From: Butyriboletus loyo
Lineage: Eukaryota > Basidiomycota > Agaricomycetes > Boletales > Boletaceae
Assembly: GCA_038093515.1 (NCBI GenBank)
Contig: JBBPSI010000183.1
Coordinates: forward strand, 1 to 49,800
Direction: 5' to 3'
Length of the DNA: 49,800 bases
Shown: one piece after another, positions 33,701 to 44,188 of the stretch
How positions within the stretch are numbered: the first letter of the stretch is position 1
Layout of the letters: every line of letters starts with the position of its first letter
The notes under the pieces: generated by a model
Databases searched by the model: none
Seen by the model: the letters and a program-made list of their open reading frames with translations, nothing else
Told to the model about the DNA's origin: nothing
Position numbers and translations under genes: made by a program

Positions 33701-34118
33701 GCAGCAGGGATATGGGTATACATCACGTACGTTTTTTTTTTCTTTCATTTTCGTGGGTCTATGAGTTGGTGTGACCTGTTTGTCCAAAACTCAGATCCCT
33801 CGTCGTCGCCGTCGTCGTACTATGCGTCGTATGTACCTGGTACTGGTACTGGTGTGAGCGCGCCGCATGCGAGCGGTCCCATCGCCGGCGGAAGCGGCAT
33901 TGGTATCGGAAGGGGCGGGATACCGGGTAGTATCTCGTCGGTGTTGCAGACGGTCGAAGGGATAGCGACGGGGCAGGCAAGAAAGCAGTTGGAGAAGACG
34001 GTGAAGTCGTTAACGAACAGTGGGTATTCTTTCTTTTTTTGTTTCTTGTTCTGAGCGTATGTTTTTTTTTTTGGGGGGGAATGTAGCGAGGAACACGTTG
34101 ATCAATAAGCTCAAGTGA
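30713..34118 (+). CDS. GH99-like (xylosidase/arabinosidase-type) protein with RS/His/Gly-Tyr-rich tail
   Basis: A 935-residue two-part protein. The first ~430 residues are a GH71/GH99-like barrel: FGYQGWFTCAGDG, HHGWLHWLNFPIPSGG, HFHWMALHGVDGAFLQRF, FAIMYDVTGV, KWGMNDI and IYGAMWDEYDEGTAFMP. There is no signal peptide. The rest is disordered: a DAPPPYSLED motif, Ala/Ser/Pro-rich sequence, an RS run followed by six lysines (about 33205-33312), long His-Gly/His-Ser stretches, YGYGYGQGG repeats and a final helix (SVLQTVEGIATGQARKQLEKTVKSL). Exons: 30713-30753, 30818-30868, 30943-30980, 31046-31397, 31477-31616, 31679-32019, 32081-32211, 32270-33726, 33795-34019, 34087-34118; phases agree. One uninterrupted exon (1457 nt) joins the end of the barrel to the tail, so this is a real fusion within the gene. 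Substrate unknown. Confidence 0.88.
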
Positions 34119-34840
34119 GACGGGATATGTTTGGAGGATGTCGAGGGGAGGGAGGGGATGGACTCGAGACTTTTTTTTTTGTTTGTGTCCTTACTATTGT
34201 CACGTGTGTGTAGTGATATAATTTATGCCATCGTCGCTGTTGTTGCCATAGTATCTGGGAATCGGATTCGTCGATGAGCTCTACTCTGTATATGGGGACA
34301 TGTGCGCATTTTCGGATAGGAATAAATGACTGGCCCGCGGGGCGTGGCAGGATGCGAACGCGGTCTCGACTGCGAGCACTAGCAACCAGTGCCGCGACTC
34401 GAGCCTCGAGGCCTTCGTGTCAGATCCATTACTATCCTTGCATGGTTACATTCCAGAAAGTCGTTACTTAAGAGAGTCCCATATGTATACATGAAAGTAA
34501 AGAATATCGACTCGAATGTTCCTAGACATGGGTAAGTAAGACGGGCGGGCATAAAACGTTGCGTGCATGACGTGTATGTGTGGTACGAGCGGCGATGCCA
34601 GATGGCATATTATAAATACAGGAGCATAGTAACACGAACTCTGAACGAAGCATTTTCCAACGATAACCAAGGCGACCGGCGGATCGGACGAACGTAGCGA
34701 GGGGGAAGGGGGCCTGGTAGTGATCGGTGACCCCCCCCCTCCCTGAAGAAATGTGACAAAAAAGAATCCCTTGTTCCACAAAGCCTGAACGTAACGTGTG
34801 CAAGAAAAAAAAATAGAGATAGAACGCAAGAAAGAAGACA
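34119..34840. other. Convergent intergenic region, 0.72 kb
   Basis: Both neighbours end here. T and A tracts (near 34061, 34175 and 34805) fit terminators of the two genes. A weak tRNA-like A-box/B-box pair lies on the minus strand at 34350-34392 but does not fold as a tRNA. Nothing else is seen. Confidence 0.45.
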
Positions 34841-36272
34841 TCAGACCATGACGAGTCTACCCATGACGTACGTTCCTCCGTTGACGAGCCCGAGGTTCAT
34901 CATGTCCTTGCCACCCAGTCCGATGCCCGGGCCGGGTAACGTGCCTTTCCACCCACAGGGATGGTATGGAAACGGGTCCACGTTTTCGTCCCACGAGTTG
35001 CGTTCCTCGATCCACTCGTCCGAGGACGCGTCTTTGTACGCCGTCACGGGTGGGAGGGGGACAGGCGAGGGTTTGGTGTACTCTGGGGGGGTGATGTTGA
35101 AATCGACGAGTGATTGGGGGATCCATTGGGAGGGGGAAGGGGCGCGGCGGCGGCGTTTGGCGGGGGGCTTAGACGAAGATTGAGTTGGTGAATCTGGGGG
35201 GGAGGTGGTGTCTGCGTCGTTGTCGCGTGTGCGTTTGTAGGATGAGCGGACCGGCGCGGCGGGCGGGAAGGATGGTGTGTCACCGGTGGCAGTGGGAACG
35301 CGGAGCGGGGGTGGGGCATCGGTGGAAGGGGGGGTACTGGACGAGGACGAGGTGGTAGTCACGTTGGCGGACATGGGCGCACGGTTTGCTGCGTTGACAG
35401 GTTTGAGGATACACCGTTTGACGTGCCGGTTTAGGTTGGAGGCGACGCCAAAGCGACGACCGCAGGTATCACACACGAACGCTGCGAAAGACAGTTAGGA
35501 TAACGTGAGTGGGTGGTCTGGGGTATAGGACGCACCTTTTTCGCCTGTGTGGACGAGCAAGTGCTGGACGAAGGGGGGATGAGTGTGCGGGTTTATAAGA
35601 CGGTACGAGAGGGATGCGGACCTTTCTGAGCGTCGAGGGCCTGTCAAAGGACTTTTCGCACATCCAACAGCCGTGCTTCTTCTCGCGCGGACGAGGGCCC
35701 GTCCCTTCCTGCTTGGATGTGCGGGAAGAAGCTGCACGGGAATTATTTGCGCAGGCATTGCGGATGGATTGTGTGATGTCCGAGCTCGTCGCAGAGGACG
35801 AGGCGGTCCCCGTGTGCGGCGAGGAGGAAGAGGTTCCAGGATACGAGGGGGATGCGTCAGGAGCGGGGGCGGACATGGTGGATGGCTCAGGGAGGTTGAT
35901 GCAAAAGGAAGAGATTTTATCGGTCGGGAGCGAATAATCGTAATGGAGTGACTGAGGGGGGAGGAGGGGGAGCGTGTCTGACCAGTCGCAGTGAGAATGA
36001 CCGCCAGCGATCGTTCTGAAGCTGGATAATGAGGGGGGGATGTCGAAGGGGCGGAGGGGCGGGGTCGCGGACGGGGTGGCGTCTTGGAGTGAGCACCGGC
36101 CGGAGAGATGGTCGTAGGGCGTGTAGATGGAAGATCGGTCGAGGAAGCGCGAGAACGGATCCGGCGAAGCGTGGTGCGAAAGCGACGGACCGGCGTGCGG
36201 GAGTGCGATGTGCTCCTGGAACGCGGCTTGCGGCTGGAACGCGGCCAAGTGGGAAATGGCTGGACCCTGCAT
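34841..36272 (-). CDS. C2H2 zinc-finger transcription factor
   Basis: A probable DNA-binding regulator of 439 residues with two adjacent classical fingers near residues 203-255: CWMCEKSFDRPSTLRKHLLVH and CDTCGRRFGVASNLNRHVKRC (last ligand Cys). The linker is TGEKAFV, the standard form. The N-terminal ~200 residues are Ser/Pro-rich; the C-terminal part has a basic KRRRR stretch and a conserved-looking end (YHPCGWKGTLPGPGIGLGGKDMMNLGLVNGG). Exons on the minus strand: 36272-35622, 35563-35536, 35481-34841. The 28-nt middle exon codes only for the HLLVHTGEK junction between the fingers, and the two introns flank it. The start is the first ATG after a TATA box at 36351-36360. Similar two-finger proteins in agaricomycetes are uncharacterised regulators. 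Confidence 0.87.
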
Positions 36273-37153
36273 GAGGACTGGAGAGCGACGTGGAAGGGGG
36301 AAGGGGGGACGGGGATGGGATGAACTTTGGGTGCTCGCTCGGCTGCGGGTTTATATATACGGTCGTCACTGGGGCACTGGACGGTAGGAAGACATGGTCA
36401 GCATTCAAGACGTTCTTTACGAGAGAGAGAAAATTAGCATTCAACTTCAGCGGCGTCGCAGTCGGTCTCAAACGACCTCTTGGGCCGCGTTTACCTCGTC
36501 GAATGCCCGTTCCTGCGTCCCCGAAGCCGTCGAAGCCTCAACACGCGCCCCCCCTCTCTCTACACCAACTTCGCACATCGATCGTGATTTGATGGGCGCC
36601 GTTCAGCAACCAGATAAGACACACATAGATCCATCCCCGTCGACCGATCCCATTCATCCCACCCAGATCACGGCGGAAACGGGGAATACCATCCCTGGTC
36701 GACCCTGCCTCGTGCCTTGGTATCGTTCGCTTGTCGAACGTCGATTTCCCTTTCTGCGCGGACAGCGAGGGTTCTATCAAGCCACACAAGGTCACCACGT
36801 TCAGCGACGATCCCGGTGCTTTTTGCAAAATAAGACATGTTCGAACATCCGGGATGCCTCGCGACACCGGGTCCACGCGTGGCATCGACAATACATACGA
36901 TCCGGAAGACAGGGGCAGGGACCAGATACCATTATTATTCAAAGCGGTGATTCTACCCATGCACATCCATTCTGCAATTGAAAGCGATCACAACTGGAAT
37001 CAGCCCCACTGGTGGGCTCGCGGATGTGTTTGTCTTTGTTATATTCCAAAGCTCTTGCCCAACTCGACCAAACAACCTCGCTCTCCGAACATTACATGAT
37101 CACATCGCCCAGCAACCGCCGTAATACTCCCTTCCTTCGACTTTGCTTCAGAA
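36273..37153. other. Divergent promoter region, 0.88 kb
   Basis: Separates the zinc-finger gene (-) from the RSC-like gene (+). Plus-strand ORFs at 36394-36981 and 36731-37099 overlap in different frames; the second reads somewhat like protein (DDPGAFCKIRHVRTSGMPRD) but has no recognisable family, and I do not call it. Confidence 0.45.
36351..36360 (-). promoter_or_regulatory. TATA box of the zinc-finger gene
   Basis: On the minus strand this reads GTATATATAA, about 80 bp upstream of the zinc-finger start codon, a suitable distance for a fungal core promoter. Confidence 0.5.
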
Positions 37154-40100
37154 ATGCCAATTACGTCCGCACAAAAGGCTGCCATAGAGGAAATTATCGG
37201 TATTCTCGTATCCACAACACCGGCGCGTGGTAAACGTCAACTCTCGGGCATGTTCATGGAATTAGTGGATAGGGCGGACTGGCCCGAGTATTACGAGGTA
37301 CTTGATTCGATCCACATCTTTTCCTCCTTTTAGAGACAAACACACCGCGTACACACATGCACACATACGCCATCCCTCTCTCTCGTCATCTTTTCTTCAT
37401 TGTAGGTCATTCCCGAACCACGGTGTATCAATGGCGTGAGAGCCAGCGTGGAGAAAAATCGGTACAAGGACCCAATCAACGCATATACCGACCTATCCCT
37501 CGTGTTCTGGAACGCCTTATTCTACAATGAACCAGGTAGTCAAATTGCGTCGGATGCCGAAACCCTTAAAGTGAGTCATCAATGGCAGCGTTCCGTCTGC
37601 ATTATCCGAGGACTGCCACGGATGTCCAAATCTCCTTCCACTTTTCCTTACCCCTTTTCCCCCTCCGCCCCCTTTCTTCCCCTTGTTTTCCTCTCACAAA
37701 TCCCGATCTGACTGTCTCTTCCGTTTTGGTAGACCGTGTTGGAAACTGAATGGCAGAAGCGACCAGTGCTTCCGACACCACGCCACTCACCACCCCCTTC
37801 CTCGCCTCAAAAGGTTCACGGAACCCTTCCAACTGCTCCGCCGCAGCCTGGTCCGTCCCCATACACGCATCTCACTACCAAACTTAGGACGACGGCAGAA
37901 GCTACCTTAGTGTCCGGAAGCACAACCACAAGCATTCACGCGCCCCTCAAACAACCGGCGCCACGACGCGGCACACCACCCGTGCGCCCGTCCTCGCCCG
38001 AGATGATGGACGTGGACGTGCAGGGCGTTTCGCCTGAACCGGACGGTCAGGTGGACACGACGGCAGGTACTGGTGCCGGGGAAGACAGAGACGGTGATAG
38101 CGAGGCGATCATCCGCCAGCTCGAGAAAAGTTTGCCGCGTTGGGAAGGCTTTGGGGATCTGGGATGGATGTCCGAGGTGGCCCAGGTGTGTTCCTGTTTT
38201 CCCTCCATTATGATACGCGTATGGGGAGCTTCTTCCCCCATTGTCGCGTCTTTCTGTGTTTTTTCGTATTCTTTTTTTGATTCGAACTTGTGTGTGAATT
38301 GTGATGATGACATGGGTTATTACGCATATAGGAGCGACGATTGGAAATCGTGTTGGCGATCAAGAGTCACAAGGACAGCGTGTACGTCTTGCCGATGATC
38401 CTTTATGTTATTTTGTTTTGTGGGTGACAAACTCGTGACATGAACCTATTTTCTGTAGCGGAAATCGTTTGGCTGTTGTACTTGAAGCTGTTCCCGAGGA
38501 GCCCACGTCGCCCCTTTCATCCTACCAGGTAAGGACATCCGATCACCCTGTTTGTGTCTAATACCATTATTTCCACACCTAGTCATCCTTGTCCCTGAAT
38601 TTGATTGAGGTGTGTGTGTTTGTGCGCTGTGTTGACTGCGTTGGGTGTGCTGACCACAAGGGTGTTATTGCAGGGACGTGTCCGATCAACATCGTACACG
38701 TCTTCGAAAGAATTTGATATCGATATGGTACGGCTGTTTGAAAAAGGACGACGGTGGTATGAACCGTGTACGGAGTCCTATGGCCGTGTGCTTACCCTCC
38801 AGGTAAGGTCATTATATCCTTTGACGTATTTTTGGGTCATGAATGATGATGTATGGATTGGCACCACAATACACCCCCGAACATTCACGCATACACACAC
38901 CGGAAATGATTCGCTAGCGGCTTTACCAGGCACTCACATCCCCCTCTCCCCCCGCTGGTCCTCCCTACACTTCTCTCACTCACTTTGCTTCCATCCGCGC
39001 TGGCCCCGGCACCGCTCGCCCCATGCATGCCACAGCCGACGCCGATGGGGTTCCTGGCATCACCACCTTTCGCGTCTCGACAAAAGATCGCACCTTCGTG
39101 GACGAGGTACACTACAAAGGATGGACGATTCGACTGGCGGATTGGCTACATTTGAGCAATCCGGACGATCCGAGTCGACCGATTGTGGGGCATGTGTTCA
39201 AGTGTTGGATCTCGGATGAAGCGTGGGTGGTTCTTGTTCCTTCTTTTCTTCCTTGCTACCTTGCTAGCTTTTTTACATTATTTTTTCTTTCTTTACAACC
39301 TTCTTTGTGGCGAGACACTGACGTTTGGAAATGGGACAGCGCGAAAAAGGGTCAACCGGGTCTTTCGATTTGCTGGTATTATCGACCTGAACAGGTAAAT
39401 CCGCCCCTCTGCAGTCCTTTTCTTTTTCTTATCCACCGTGATGACGTAGACGTTCCACCCGGCACATACCCAATTCATGGACAAGGAAGTATTCAAAACG
39501 AGTACGTTATTTCACTGATGTGGATCGCTTCGTGTACTAAATAAGCCATGCCCATTTCCGTTCTTAAAAAATGAAAATGAACTTCGGAACCAACATCGAA
39601 CATACGGACATCTGGAAAAAAAATTGAAAATGAAATGAAAAATGTAAAAAAAGGCCTCTTCGCAGACCACCCCGTCGAAGACGTTCTCGAAAAAATCGCC
39701 GTTCAATTCACCGCCCGACATATCCGCGGACGTCCTCGTCCCCCTTTTTGGTATCCTGGATGGCCGCTGTACGTGTGCCATTCTCGGTACAACGAACGAG
39801 AACGGGTGTTTGTCAAGATCAAGAATTGGGCGAGTTGTATACCAGAGGAGGTGAGGAAAAAGGACGAGTTTATGCCGATTTATGCATTTGAGAAGCTGGT
39901 GTATCCCGCCAAAGTGCCGAGTCCGTTTGTCGGTGCGACGGAAGGGAGTTCGGGGATGGGTGGTGGTGGTGGTGTGGTCAAGGGATCTGGGGGGATTGGT
40001 GAGCCGTTGGAGAAGGTGGAAGGGGAGAAGACCGAGGGGGGTGGAACGGGTCGGAAGCGAACGAGGCGGAATCCGGGGACGGAAGCGGGTTCGGGTGTCG

Positions 40101-40731
40101 TCTTGATGAAGACGGCCATGACGGGGACGGTAACGACAGCGCAAGTGCCAACGCAGACGCCTGGGCCCACTTACGCACAGGTTCCCAAGGCATATGCCGC
40201 TGTAGGCGCTGGTGGCGGTGCGAGTAGCGACACAAAAGACCGAAGCATGTTGACGGCTGCGGGCATCTTGACCGTCCCCCCCGTCGTGGACAAGCTGCCG
40301 ACCGAAACAAGTTGCGTATCTTTTTTTTTTTTTGCCATGGTTTCGGTGCTGACGCTTTTGCGCTACCAGCTGTGCACTTTGAGCGTTCACCCGAGACGAA
40401 CGAGGTATTGTGGTTCGCGGCGCCACCGCTGTACGTCGCACGCGCGCCGGCGGTGAGGCATAGTTTGAAGTACTTGGCATACCTGGCCGAGAAACGGAAG
40501 GAAAGCGAGAGGGAAGGGAGAAAGGGGTTAGATGGGGTGACGGATGGTGACGGCGGTGACGGTGACGATGACGATGACGATGACGGCGACGACGTGGGGG
40601 GGAATGGTGAGGGAGCGATAGGGCACACGGAGGATAAGGTGAAAGTGGAAAAGGCAAAGAGACAGCGGGTGGGGGTTCCGCCGACGGTGAGTGAGCTGAT
40701 GCAGACGGCGATTGACGTTGTGCGTTGGTGA
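37154..40731 (+). CDS. RSC1/RSC2-like bromodomain-BAH chromatin remodelling subunit
   Basis: Predicted nuclear subunit of the RSC (PBAF-type SWI/SNF) remodeller, 813 residues. Bromodomain at about 8-120: WPEYYEVIPEPRCINGVR, NAYTDLSLVFWNALFYNEPGS (the acetyl-lysine-binding Asn is in FYNEPGS). A Pro/Ser linker follows, then a BAH domain from about 390 to 560: VHYKGWTIRLADWLHLSNPDDP, IVGHVFKCW, LSICWYYRPEQTFHP, DVLEKIAVQF, GWPLYVCHSRYNERERVFVKIKNW. The tail has an acidic run (GDGDDDDDDDGDD) and a basic part. Yeast Rsc1/2 have two bromodomains; one is normal in basidiomycetes. Exons: 37154-37297, 37406-37570, 37733-38185, 38332-38381, 38459-38528, 38674-38802, 38918-39222, 39340-39394, 39450-39501, 39654-40310, 40370-40731; phases agree. 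The acceptor before 39654 follows an A-rich stretch and is the weakest site. Confidence 0.9.
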
Positions 40732-41406
40732 GCTGCGTCGAGGGCGGGCAGCTGGACGAGGGCGGGAGCGGTACGTGCCAGTTATGTTGACGTCGTGTTT
40801 TTTTTGGGGGGGAGGGGTGGGGGACTTCTCGATGGGTGGTGGGGATGTCGATGAGGCGTCTTTTGGTTTCAGTGTTACTGTTGTCTTCAACAAAGACGCG
40901 GTGTGATGTATGGTGTTTATTTCCCCTTCCCCTTCCCCCCTAGACTGAACACCCCTGACTGGCGTACTTGGCGCTCGCACAAGGATGGGGGGTATGAACA
41001 TGGTCATACGTGCGGTTTCGTTCGTTCTTGATACTTATTGTGTACACGTAGACGTTGTCGAATGGTTGAAAATACATGCAATTAGAAACCAGCCCAGACT
41101 GCTCAGTCCTTTTTCAGCGATGCTTGAATGAGCGGGGCGCCGGGAACTTCTACTCTCCATGAGTCACACGGTCTCCATTATGTGATAAATAACATTCAAG
41201 ATATTATTGATCATATCTAAACAGGGTTTTAACATTACACATGATATTATCCATAACATATGTTGACCATATTCTAAATCCAGTTTTGGATATCAATAGG
41301 AGAATATCATATTTACATATGTACATACAATAATATTCTGCATCAGGAAAAAAGGAAAATACCTGTAAGTAACCTGAATTATTATGTAGCTGATTTCAAT
41401 GCAATG
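40732..41406. other. 3' flank of the RSC gene and AT-rich transition
   Basis: From about 41170 the composition changes sharply from GC-rich genic to AT-rich sequence with many imperfect inverted words (GATATTATTGATCATATC, AACATATGTTGACCATATTC). It adjoins repeat E copy 2 and is probably degraded transposon DNA. No coding sequence is seen. Confidence 0.5.
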
Positions 41407-41713
41407 TGTTAGAGTCATGTAGACCAAACAGATACAAGCTACATTCAGCTGAGCATATGGCTGATAAGATAATCAATAGAGATTACTATTGACTCAATAA
41501 GATTAGAAATATAAATTCAGTAAAACTTGCATATTAGAAGAGTCATATCATAGGAGATAGAATAATTATCCTGCTCCTGATCTCCCACATCCTTTTTGTG
41601 TGCGAGATCACTCAGAAAACACTTTGCTCCATCTCCACAGGTTATGAGCCCCAAGCTTTAGCCTTGCTGCCACTCAATCAATCTATCAAATTGTATGCCA
41701 CATATTATGACCA
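41407..41713 (-). repeat. LTR-like repeat E, copy 2 (inverted)
   Basis: On the minus strand this matches copy 1 (2301-2616) over its length, ending GACTCTAACA where copy 1 ends GGCTCCAACA. The two copies point towards each other across the gene island. No target duplication is visible (CAATG on the left, CTATG on the right). Confidence 0.6.
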
Positions 41714-42117
41714 CTATGCCATTGAATGATGCAAGACAGGATTGAGAGTGAAGAACCCTGCTAGAGGAAGAACTCAATCCAATCAAAAGGAAAGAAATAA
41801 GAAAAGGGTGTGATATGATCAACCTCAAAGAGAAGTAGAGAGGAACTGAAGAGAGGAACACCAGGGAAGGTCATTTCCACTGATGTCTTTACAGAAAATC
41901 CAAAATTCTGGACTTCCTCTGCTGTGGAATGGACTGGAGAGGACACAGAAATGCAAGGGGATGGACAGAATCCATTGGCTATGGCTTGAAGATCAAGGAA
42001 CAAGGACAGTGGGTGACTAGACAATCACACAGAGAGGCAGGAGAGTTGAAAAGTAATCTTTTAGATCGTAGTTACAACCTTTTTATAGTCTGGGCATTTC
42101 CAAAGACTTGAAACACC
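41714..42117. other. Degraded repeat-like interval, 0.4 kb
   Basis: Sits between repeat E copy 2 and a solo LTR. On the minus strand it has a TATA-like motif (CTATAAAAAGG near 42082) and a frame that runs into repeat E (SFNGIVVIICG), paralleling the IVVIIC reading at copy 1. It is probably internal sequence of the element that owned E, but nothing matches a known retroelement domain. Confidence 0.4.
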
Positions 42118-42612
42118 TGTTATGACAATGGAGTTATCAAAGTACACGGGGTTCCGCAACTGTTGCAGTACTACACAGGTACTGGCGATGGTAATGAGGA
42201 ATAGCTCAGGACCTTAATCTCTCAACTGTTGCCAGCGAATAGACAAGTGGTTAAAGCTAGGGAATCCTAGCCGCAACCACAAGCCCTTTTATATTACAGG
42301 GGAATGCACACAGACCATGCAGTGCGTGAGACTAGTTACTATACATGTACATATGAAGAAGTCATGAGTCGACGATGATGGGAAATAGAAATCAACGGCA
42401 ATCAAAAAGGAAGAGAAGCAAACGGAGATTAAATACATGAGGCATGACGTCATAGAGTCTGGGCCAGTCTGGCTCATGACATCATATGCTTAGTCAGCCT
42501 GTGGTCACATGTATAATCCCACGATCACGTGCGCTAGGTCACGTGACCTTTGAAAGAGAAATATGACGAAGTCCGAACACAAAAGATAGTTATAAGAGAT
42601 ACGATTATAACA
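42118..42612 (-). mobile_element. Solo LTR, family A (495 bp) with 5-bp target duplication
   Basis: A complete minus-strand copy: the 5' end TGTTATAATC is at 42612 and the CATAACA end at 42118. It is flanked on both sides by ACACC (42113-42117 and 42613-42617), a perfect 5-bp duplication. No internal element sequence adjoins it, so the element was reduced to one LTR by recombination. Confidence 0.9.
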
Positions 42613-42701
42613 ACACCAAGGATAAGTGAAAACTAAGTAAAAATGTCAAGGAAATTGTTGACAGAATGTATATAATCATAGCAGTTATCATAGAAGTCAA
42701 T

Positions 42702-43189
42702 TGTTATGCTTGGACTGGGTAAGTATGAGTGTAGACTTGGATGTAGTTCTGAGACTCAAGGGTTCTTCTAGACACTAAGTCTAACCTTCAAAGTGAAGGA
42801 TTTATCTGGTGTTCTGGTTGAAGGAAGATGACTCGCTACTAGAGACGAGAGGATGAGGATATTGATTGGGATTCCAAGTAGATCTAGCTTAGAGTACAGC
42901 ATAGCTAGATCTCGTTGTATTATAGTACAAGGGAATGTGCACAGACCAAGGATAAAAAGGAAAGATGGCTATTGTACAATATGGAGGAGAATTGCCATTG
43001 GGCAAAAGGAAGTCATACAATAGAAGGTCATGGAATATTCCATGGGACTACCTTAATGAGGAAGTGATAGATCAAGAGTTGGATCTTGCTATCTATGAAG
43101 AAGAAGAAGGATATTCTGAGTTAAGTTGGCTAAGGGATAAGCTATCGTGAGATATGCTTAAGTAGAAAAAGAATGAATGAATTGTAACA
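42702..43189 (-). mobile_element. 3' LTR of element D (488 bp)
   Basis: On the minus strand the LTR starts TGTTACAATTC at 43189, directly after a polypurine tract (AAAGGGGAGGTAA), and ends AGCATAACA at 42702. The start and end resemble family C but the body is diverged. It carries the shared TGGTCTGTGC box (42939-42948) with a TATA-like sequence after it. The left flank is TCAAT; the matching flank lies beyond the window. Confidence 0.7.
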
Positions 43190-43202
43190 TTACCTCCCCT
43201 TT
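43190..43202 (-). promoter_or_regulatory. Polypurine tract of element D
   Basis: Reads AAAGGGGAGGTAA on the minus strand, directly upstream of the 3' LTR start. It is the same arrangement and almost the same sequence as the family-C tract at 1798-1812. Confidence 0.6.
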
Positions 43203-43399
43203 ACATTGGAAGTCATCATACTTCCTAAAAGTCCGTGGACCTGGGGACTGGGGATCCTGTGATATTAGCATAGCCAACATCATCTATAATGTCATCTCCT
43301 TCATGAGGGCAGACCTATCCATGCTCTTGGTGTTCCTGCAGATGTTTCTCTCAGCTTTGGCAGATGGTGCGTGTTAGGGAAGGGCTGTATAATGGGCAA

Positions 43400-44188
43400 G
43401 AGGGATGGTGGTGCGACGATCCAGATGATCTACTAGAAGATTGGGAGGAGGGGTTGGAACGTCTCCTTTGTGGGCAATGCAATTGGAGATGGCCAGGGGA
43501 GGATTGGAGGCAGAAGGGACATTGGTAGAGGGTACAGTTGATATGAGTATGTCCGAGATGTCAGCAGGTAAAGCAAGTGTCATGATAGAGAGGGTGGGAG
43601 CAAGGAAGAGGGGTGTTGTTGTGTACCCTTTGATGTTCTTGTTCTGCTGGGATGGAAGTCCGCCTCATTGATTGCTTGGATTTCCTCCACTGTTAAGATA
43701 ATTGGTTCATTGTCAGACAGAGAGTGTCCCATAGTAGGTTCGGTCAGGTGGATAGGGTGTTCGCATCGAGCAGGGGTGTCAATGGAGGCATTTAGATGAG
43801 AGAGGGGAGAGGAGGATAGTCATTGGAGGAGGGGTCAAGGTGGTCTGACACGTTTGTTGATTTCTTGTACAAAGTCAGACATACCTAGCTGGTCCATGGC
43901 GACAAGGAGTTGTGTTTCTAGGTCAGCCTGTGAGTGGCGCATGAGGGATACAATGAAGTTGGGGGGGTGGGCATGGGATTGGTTGGCTAAGTGGTCAATA
44001 AAGAGATTGAAGTGTCTGGCTTGCAGAAAAGCCAGGCAAAGGGCATTGAGAGGGGATGAAGAGTCTAAGCTGAAGTCTATGTCCCGAGATAGTCCAGAAT
44101 CTTGTAACATCAGAGTGAGGAGGTGGAGAGTGTCATCATCAGAGGGTTCATGGAGGCGACAAGTGTATGTATGATTTTCCTGGGCCAT
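43400..44188 (-). pseudogene. Element D third ORF: 117-aa leader part and zinc knuckles, broken
   Basis: After pol, the minus strand has an ATG ORF of 117 residues (44188-43835), helical and Leu-rich (LLTLMLQDSGLSRDIDF, LETQLLVAMDQLGMSDFVQEI), with no known family. Further on, in another frame, a CCHC knuckle (CFTC then HLGHTHINC, with an in-frame TGA at 43561-43563 between them) is followed by CPFCLQSSPGHLQLHC and a basic PQRRR stretch. The second knuckle has the same unusual C-x2-C-x6-H-x4-C spacing and PGH as the ORF at 878-1761. The parts are probably one decayed gene located between pol and the 3' LTR. Confidence 0.6.

Noticed and set aside
33042..33726. Minus-strand ORFs of 135 and 166 aa opposite the GH99-like tail
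   Set aside because: They are complements of RS, His and Gly-Tyr repeat codons and have no independent support.
39512..40657. 381-aa minus-strand ORF opposite the RSC-like gene
   Set aside because: The plus strand here encodes the BAH region and a conserved tail in correctly phased exons; the minus frame is Arg/His/Pro-rich low complexity and crosses introns.
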